A stretch of DNA of 9,575 nt, taken from the NCBI GenBank assembly GCA_964563505.1, contig CAZLXW010000099.1:1-9575 (forward strand), read 5' to 3'. Shown in pieces: positions 6,115-9,575 of this stretch. The position numbers and the translations under genes were made by a program. Under the pieces are notes generated by a model. It saw nothing but the letters and a program-made list of their open reading frames with translations, ran no database searches and was not told the DNA's origin. How positions within the stretch are numbered: position 1 is the stretch's first letter; each line of letters starts with the position of its first letter. The DNA comes from UBA1351 sp964563505. Its GTDB lineage: Bacteria; Bacillota; Clostridia; Lachnospirales; Vallitaleaceae.

Positions 6115-6819
6115 TTAGTTTGCTTCTAATTTAACGCTCATTGCCTTAACCCATTCTTCATCCATTTTAGATAGCCTTTTTTTCTTCAGGTTATTTTTTA
6201 ATATCCAATGAATATGTTTATTTTCCTCAAGAGAAAGTTTTTCGAAGATTATCTTTCCCTCTTCCGGAGCGTGAACGATTGCGACACTCAATCCATAAGC
6301 AAGCGCTTTCTTCAAAGTCCCTTGTGCCTCTGTGAGTTTTTCGGATATCTTATTATAACTCAATATTAATTCCACTAATATATGTAGGATTTTAGGCATA
6401 TTATTGTATTCCTTCAGTAATTTAGGCTCACATAGGGTCGCAACTACCGCACGTTGCTCATATGCATTTCCGTCTAGCCATCTTATCAGTTCTTCAACAA
6501 CTTCCTCCATATTAACCACTGCTATCTCTTGAAATCCTATTGCAAGAGCTTCTCTTACTCGCCAACTCTTATGTGAGGCATATTTTCTCAAGTGACTTGC
6601 TGCCATTTTGATTTCCCTTGTTTTTGAAACACAATAGGCAACAATTCCACACATTAACACAAATTCTTCAGGGGAATTAGATATGTCTTCATTATCATAT
6701 TTAAAACATTCTGCTATTTCTTCATTTGAACAATCATAGGCAAACTTATATAATAAGGTAAGATTAGCTCTTGGGCCGGGTAGACCGGAATTATTATACA
6801 ACTCTTCAATTTTTTTCAT
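6115..6819 (-). CDS. HEAT-repeat-like alpha-helical protein of unknown function
   Basis: A 234-aa soluble, almost wholly alpha-helical protein. Residues ~72-135 (HLRKYASHKSWRVREALAIG… and the EELIRWLDGNAYEQRAVVA segment) and ~168-215 (TLKKALAYGLSVAIV…, HIHWILKNNLKKKRL) show the paired amphipathic helices and the W-x-V-R-E / R-A-V-V pattern of HEAT repeats, as in AlkD-like DNA alkylation-repair proteins and protein-binding scaffolds. I do not see a recognised catalytic set, so no repair function is assigned. Two starts are possible: ATG 6831 (weak GAAGG close upstream) or ATG 6819 (GGAGA 5 bases upstream). The second is preferred, and the difference is four residues. It lies 48 bp after the 113-aa orphan gene and 39 bp before the c-di-GMP gene, suggesting one transcript, but nothing ties the functions together. 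Confidence 0.8.
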   Translation of the reverse strand: MKKIEELYNNSGLPGPRANLTLLYKFAYDCSNEEIAECFKYDNEDISNSPEEFVLMCGIVAYCVSKTREIKMAASHLRKYASHKSWRVREALAIGFQEIAVVNMEEVVEELIRWLDGNAYEQRAVVATLCEPKLLKEYNNMPKILHILVELILSYNKISEKLTEAQGTLKKALAYGLSVAIVHAPEEGKIIFEKLSLEENKHIHWILKNNLKKKRLSKMDEEWVKAMSVKLEAN

Positions 6820-6867
6820 CGTTCTCTCCATTTAACCTTCACCAGATTCAATATTATTTCCTTCTTG

Positions 6868-7209
6868 CTAAACACTTATTTTATCATCAAAGCAATTCAA
6901 ATTGAGGTCATAAAAAGCTGTATACTTGGCACAATAACTGCCTTCATTATCAAAGATTTTAATCCAGACAGAAATATACTCAAGCGGTGGCTCATAAGAA
7001 TAACTTTTACTAAAGGATACGCCATCCTTTTCAAAAGTATACGTACTCAATACTGTATCAATGTCCGTCCACAAATCTTCTAAAAACTGATCTTTGTCCT
7101 TCTTATACCAGTTTTTTAGACATTGGATCATCTTCTTTTTGGTTTTTATAAACAGTTGGTTTTCAGCCACAAAATTTTCGAATGCATTTACATCCATTGG
7201 AATATTCAT
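6868..7209 (-). CDS. Hypothetical 113-aa acidic/aromatic protein
   Basis: I do not recognise this family. The protein is soluble, without signal peptide or membrane segment. The N-terminal half is helical and lysine-rich (residues ~15-50, KTKKKMIQCLKNWYKKDKDQ). The C-terminal half looks like beta strands rich in Tyr and Phe (SFSKSYSYEPPLEYISVWIKIF … AKYTAFYDLNL). That alpha-then-beta layout and size occur among small immunity or regulatory proteins, but no match can be claimed. The frame opens at a TTG at 7224, but ATG 7209 has GAGGTG 7 bases upstream and is the chosen start. It follows the lipoprotein gene by 98 bp, with a possible promoter in that gap, and leads into the HEAT-like gene 48 bp later. 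The good SD and clean spacing support a real gene. Confidence 0.72.
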   Translation of the reverse strand: MNIPMDVNAFENFVAENQLFIKTKKKMIQCLKNWYKKDKDQFLEDLWTDIDTVLSTYTFEKDGVSFSKSYSYEPPLEYISVWIKIFDNEGSYCAKYTAFYDLNLNCFDDKISV

Positions 7210-7272
7210 AATTTTACACCTCAAGTCTCTCTTTTATTTATGTACCTTTTTGTTTAGCTGTTTCACTCTACA

Positions 7273-7300
7273 ATTATATATCCGATATGTGGGATCAAAC
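7273..7300 (-). promoter_or_regulatory. Possible promoter upstream of the 113-aa orphan gene
   Basis: On the minus strand TATAAT (7278-7273) is a perfect -10 box. The -35 is poor: GTTTGA (7300-7295) with 16 bp, or TTGATC (7298-7293) with 14 bp. If used, it separates the 113-aa/HEAT/GGDEF-EAL run from the GNAT-lipoprotein run upstream. Confidence 0.4.
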
Positions 7301-7307
7301 TTTTTTC

Positions 7308-7769
7308 TTATATCACAAATATAGTATCAAAGTAGACCTCAACGCCATTCTTATGGATCAGAATATATTCTAAATCCAAATTATCACGAATCAGATATAT
7401 CAGCATATTATCTTTCAATCTTTCATCTGAATAATCTTCTGAAAAGTGTTCATTAAAAAATATATCTAATTTTCCTTCTGATAATTCTGCATGGACATCA
7501 CTAAAATAGCTAGCTTCTTCACCGGTCTCAACGTTCCTGTTGCTTAACAATAGATAGTGTTTATCATCACTATTGATTAAGTAAATTCCACTCTCAATAA
7601 TATTCTGGTCGATATAGCTTTCCACTTCATTTTTCAAATCATTGAATTCAATTTTCTTAATCAAATAATCAGCATCGGGCTCATTATCTGCACAAGCTGT
7701 AACAAGCAATAACATAACGACAATAAGTAAAATTCTCACCTTCTGCATTTCATTTCTCATATAAATCAT
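7308..7769 (-). CDS. Small membrane-anchored lipoprotein of unknown function
   Basis: A 153-aa protein with a classical lipoprotein signal: basic N-region (R5, K10, R12), hydrophobic core ILLIVVMLLL and lipobox L-V-T-A-C with the lipidated Cys at 26, followed by an Asp/Glu-rich start of the mature chain (ADNEPDAD). The exported part is acidic and has short strands ending in EVYFDTIFVI. I recognise no enzymatic motif. The reading frame extends upstream to 7811, but ATG 7769 has AAAGGA 5-6 bases upstream and gives a normal signal length. ATG 7760 in the same frame is a weaker alternative. It begins 13 bp after the stop of the 63-aa membrane protein and is almost certainly co-transcribed with it. 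Location on the outer face of the membrane is well supported; function is unknown. Confidence 0.82.
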   Translation of the reverse strand: MIYMRNEMQKVRILLIVVMLLLVTACADNEPDADYLIKKIEFNDLKNEVESYIDQNIIESGIYLINSDDKHYLLLSNRNVETGEEASYFSDVHAELSEGKLDIFFNEHFSEDYSDERLKDNMLIYLIRDNLDLEYILIHKNGVEVYFDTIFVI

Positions 7770-7782
7770 ACAATCCTTTCTA

Positions 7783-7974
7783 TTAATGATTATCCTCTCT
7801 ATGCTTGGCAATATAAATATCTAGTGCAATCAAGGATTTTTTCAATACCTTAATAAGCAAAAATAAGCAATATAGTCCGGCAATAATCAAACCTATAAAA
7901 ACCACTAACGAAATAAGCTGAAAAATCATTTGTATTATTGTTTCCGTACCGTATCCTAAAATTCTTGTCCTCAT
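7783..7974 (-). CDS. Small single-helix membrane protein, 63 aa
   Basis: The protein has a polar N-terminus (MRTRILGYGTE), one long or two short hydrophobic stretches over residues ~13-44 (containing FQLISLVVFIGLIIAGLYC), then a basic segment (KVLKK) and a charged tail (IYIAKHREDNH). The stretch is long enough for one membrane span with an adjoining amphipathic helix. Small proteins of this build are frequent in Bacillota and often act as accessory subunits or modulators of neighbouring membrane proteins, but no specific role is visible. ATG 7974 has GGGAG about 4-5 bases upstream. Its gene lies 30 bp after the 33-aa small ORF and 13 bp before the lipoprotein, consistent with one operon. Confidence 0.72.
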   Translation of the reverse strand: MRTRILGYGTETIIQMIFQLISLVVFIGLIIAGLYCLFLLIKVLKKSLIALDIYIAKHREDNH

Positions 7975-8004
7975 ATCTCTCCCTCTTTCCTAAAATCTTT
8001 TAAT

Positions 8005-8106
8005 CTAGTATACTTCTCTATCTATTCTATATAAAACATGACATCTTAGTGGATGGTCTACATCTATGTTGGGATGAAAAAAACTGCCTTGATATTTTTG
8101 ATTCAT
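8005..8106 (-). CDS. Small ORF of 33 aa overlapping the end of the membrane-protein gene
   Basis: The ATG at 8106-8104 overlaps the upstream TGA stop in the ATGA arrangement typical of translational coupling. It is preceded by GGAGG with exactly 5 bases (AAAAG) between, lying in the last codons of the membrane-protein gene. The frame runs 33 codons to a TAG at 8007-8005. The peptide starts MNQKYQGSFFHPNIDVDHP and continues LRCHVLYRIDREVY. It is soluble and has one Cys, three His and an acidic/basic mix. I know no family for it. Ribosome site and overlap are direct sequence evidence, but its length leaves a real chance that it is a decoy or a degraded remnant of a longer gene. It fills what would otherwise be a 130-bp gap inside the run. 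Confidence 0.55.
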   Translation of the reverse strand: MNQKYQGSFFHPNIDVDHPLRCHVLYRIDREVY

Positions 8107-8615
8107 CTTTTCCTCCAACAGCTATTTGCTAAAATTCCGCTCACTAATTTTTGTTTTTTTGCGTTTCCACAATAAATTGTAGAAGATTTCCCTTTTACTT
8201 GTAATTCAATCTTATACAAAAAACTCTCCGTGAATTCATCAATATCTTGGTAATAATACTTCACTCCTGAGCAGACTAAGTAGTGCTTCGTTTGAAATAT
8301 TGAAGCTTTCATTTTATTCGGAATAAGTATTACACCCATGGTGATTGAAAAAAAGATGAGTGAGTCATGATTGGTCATAAATCCAATCCAAAAAAGAATT
8401 TGACTAATAACAACAAAGACTATTTTCACTATTATCTCCTTAGTGCTTGGTGAATACATTTTTTCCATAGATATATCCTTCATCCGATGATATATCAATA
8501 CTTCTTGAATGCCTCGTCCAACATAATAAATCCATGCTCCCACATAAATATACATAAAGTATTGATTTCTTAATAGTTGAACCGATTCATTATATGCATA
8601 CGTTCTTTCGTTCAT
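8103..8615 (-). CDS. Membrane protein with C-terminal soluble (possibly PH-like) domain, function unknown
   Basis: A 170-aa protein. Hydrophobic segments lie at ~17-33 (…YFMYIYVGAWIYYVG…), ~62-80 (IVKIVFVVISQILFWIGFM) and ~85-98. A soluble tail of about 70 residues follows (KMKASIFQTKHYLVCSGVKYYYQDIDEF … LYKIELQVKGKSSTIYC), whose alternating strands and final helix resemble the small PH-like domains found after membrane helices in Bacillota proteins. That resemblance is by eye only. ATG 8615 has AGGAG 8 bases upstream and is chosen. The frame continues upstream to a TTG at 8654 that overlaps the GNAT stop codon. Using it would add a further hydrophobic stretch (YYVLALIGVYL), so a four-helix protein is a real alternative, although that TTG lacks an SD. 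The gene follows GNAT by 35 bp and its stop overlaps the 33-aa ORF. Confidence 0.72.
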   Translation of the reverse strand: MNERTYAYNESVQLLRNQYFMYIYVGAWIYYVGRGIQEVLIYHRMKDISMEKMYSPSTKEIIVKIVFVVISQILFWIGFMTNHDSLIFFSITMGVILIPNKMKASIFQTKHYLVCSGVKYYYQDIDEFTESFLYKIELQVKGKSSTIYCGNAKKQKLVSGILANSCWRKR

Positions 8616-8650
8616 TAAATACACTCCTATCAAGGCTAAGACATAGTAAA

Positions 8651-9457
8651 TCAAAACAATTCATCTTCAACTGTAATCATCACCCACTTACCAATTGTTT
8701 CAAATCCAAGCTTATGATATATTTTCCCGGCTTGGGGATTGTCATAAAATAAACATAATGTTTTACCTTCTGACATTACCTCTTTGCATAACTGATTCAA
8801 ACACCTATGCATGAAGCCTTTTCCTCGATACCCTTTACGTGTTGCCACCCCAACAATCATGGCTGACTGTGAATTTTCTGCGGAGGTTTGGGCAATAGAG
8901 ACCATGTCACCTAATTCGTTTTCTATATAAAACATCCGACCTGTTTTCGTTTTTATTGCATGTTTTATCCGCTCTATCGAATTACTGGCACCATTAAATT
9001 CTTCGATTGTTTCCATTAAATCGTGTATCCGCTTAGCATCGCTTTCTTTGGCTTTTTTCACCAAATTCATGTCCGCATATTCTATTAAAAGCTCTTGATG
9101 CGTCAACTCACAAAAATATGTCGATTTTGTCGTATGTTTCGGTAACCGTTCATCAAATAGCTTAAGTATATCTTCTTTTCCTGAAACAATGGCTGTTCCT
9201 TTATGATGCAAAATGATTTCTAGAAAATCGCTAATATCAAAATCTGTCTTGGTAAAATAAGGTATATAGCTTTCATAAAATTTTAGCAATACGCCTTCCA
9301 TTTGTCCCTCATCAGAAAACTGCCCCCACAAAGTTTGAAAAGTCTCTTCAAAACCAAAGGCTTCAATATCACCGATAATAAACAAATTAATGGATGGCTC
9401 CTGACTCAAAAAATCCAATACATGCATTCTATCTGCTTCTGTTAATTTTCTCATCAT
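8651..9457 (-). CDS. GNAT-family N-acetyltransferase (two-domain)
   Basis: A 268-aa cytosolic enzyme. The C-terminal half (~131-268) is a GNAT fold with the acetyl-CoA-binding motif VGVATRKGYRGKGFMHRC (R207-K-G-Y-R-G212-K-G214) and the following LFYDNPQAGKIYHKLGFETIG strand-helix, where Y247 is well placed as the general acid. The N-terminal half (1-130) opens with MRKLTEADRMHVLDFL and INLFIIGDIE, as in tandem GNAT proteins whose first domain is degenerate and lacks the CoA loop. Substrate is unknown: amines, amino acids, peptides or drugs are all possible. ATG 9457 is preceded by AGGAG with 7 bases; a second ATG follows directly, and an upstream TTG (9475) is unlikely. It is the first gene of the run down to the lipoprotein at 7308, with two tandem hairpins upstream in its probable leader. 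Confidence 0.93.
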   Translation of the reverse strand: MMRKLTEADRMHVLDFLSQEPSINLFIIGDIEAFGFEETFQTLWGQFSDEGQMEGVLLKFYESYIPYFTKTDFDISDFLEIILHHKGTAIVSGKEDILKLFDERLPKHTTKSTYFCELTHQELLIEYADMNLVKKAKESDAKRIHDLMETIEEFNGASNSIERIKHAIKTKTGRMFYIENELGDMVSIAQTSAENSQSAMIVGVATRKGYRGKGFMHRCLNQLCKEVMSEGKTLCLFYDNPQAGKIYHKLGFETIGKWVMITVEDELF

Positions 9458-9486
9458 GATTAATCTCCTATACAAATATTAGCTAT

Positions 9487-9530
9487 AGGCATTTGTTAAA
9501 TGCCTGAAACCCTTTATTTTAAAGAGTTTC
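9487..9530. repeat. Two tandem perfect or near-perfect hairpins upstream of the GNAT gene
   Basis: AGGCATTT-GTT-AAATGCCT (9487-9505) is an 8-bp perfect inverted repeat with a 3-nt loop. Directly adjoining it, GAAACCCTTTA-TTT-TAAAGAGTTTC (9506-9530) is an 11-bp stem (one wobble) with a 3-nt loop. Neither is followed by a clear U-run on the minus strand. On the plus strand the second is followed by TTGGTTTCTTTTAT, a poor tail. A further GGTTTC (9533-9538) could pair with GAAACC (9506-9511) in competition. They lie 30-73 bases before the GNAT start, so a role in its leader or as boundary structures is plausible. Confidence 0.5.
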
Positions 9531-9563
9531 TTGGTTTCTTTTATAAAAATTTCCTCTCCAATT

Positions 9564-9575
9564 GTGGTAAAATAT
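9564..9575 (+). promoter_or_regulatory. Possible extended -10 of a plus-strand gene beyond the right edge
   Basis: TGGTAAAAT (9566-9573 with the preceding TG) fits an extended -10 (TGnTAAAAT) on the plus strand. There is no good -35 17 bp upstream. If real, a gene divergent from the GNAT run starts beyond the window. Weak evidence. Confidence 0.25.

Noticed and set aside
1..9575. Phage defence island, CRISPR array, IS element or prophage
   Set aside because: No repeat-spacer pattern, transposase, integrase, restriction or toxin-antitoxin gene is visible; gene content and base use are uniform across the window.

Overview
The window is AT-rich, densely packed DNA with strong AGGAGG-type ribosome binding sites, tiny intergenic gaps and consensus sigma-A promoters. 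Together with the protein families present (LytTR response regulator, ARE-type ABC-F ATPase, CPBP membrane protein, CHASE-GGDEF-EAL protein, two-domain GNAT enzyme, lipoprotein with lipobox), it suggests a low-GC Bacillota chromosome, most likely a clostridial one. I see no rRNA, tRNA, CRISPR, IS element or phage gene. Almost everything is on the minus strand; only the CPBP gene (3240-3947) is on the plus strand.

Region 1 (1-872, minus): a LytTR-family response regulator whose last codons overlap the start of a second gene. That gene runs off the left edge and begins with a hydrophobic segment, as a membrane histidine kinase of the AgrC type would. The pair has its own promoter (TTGGAA-18 bp-TATAAT) directly after the ABC-F stop codon.

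Region 2 (873-2573, minus): an ABC-F ATPase of the antibiotic-resistance (ribosome protection) type. It is preceded by a perfect consensus promoter (TTGACA-17 bp-TATAAT) and a leader of about 220 nt. The leader has a very short upstream ORF behind an AGGAGG, and mutually exclusive base-pairings that can bury or free the ABC-F Shine-Dalgarno. I read this as a drug-responsive translational attenuator, the most interesting element of the window.

Region 3 (2589-3947): a HIT-family nucleotide hydrolase/transferase (minus) diverges from a CPBP (CAAX-protease-like) membrane protein (plus). The gap between them holds a terminator-like stem-loop and a 12-bp palindrome inside a putative promoter.

Region 4 (3961-7209, minus): a 113-aa orphan, a HEAT-repeat-like helical protein and a large CHASE-GGDEF-EAL cyclic-di-GMP protein in one closely spaced run. 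The c-di-GMP protein senses outside the membrane and probably acts mainly as a phosphodiesterase.

Region 5 (7308-9457, minus): a compact run of GNAT acetyltransferase, a membrane protein with a soluble C-terminal domain, a 33-residue small protein (start overlapping the preceding stop, strong SD), a one-helix membrane protein of 63 aa and a lipoprotein of 153 aa. Gaps are 35 bp or less or overlapping, so these are probably co-transcribed. Two tandem hairpins lie upstream of the GNAT gene. The functions of the four downstream genes are unknown to me; envelope location is clear for three of them.
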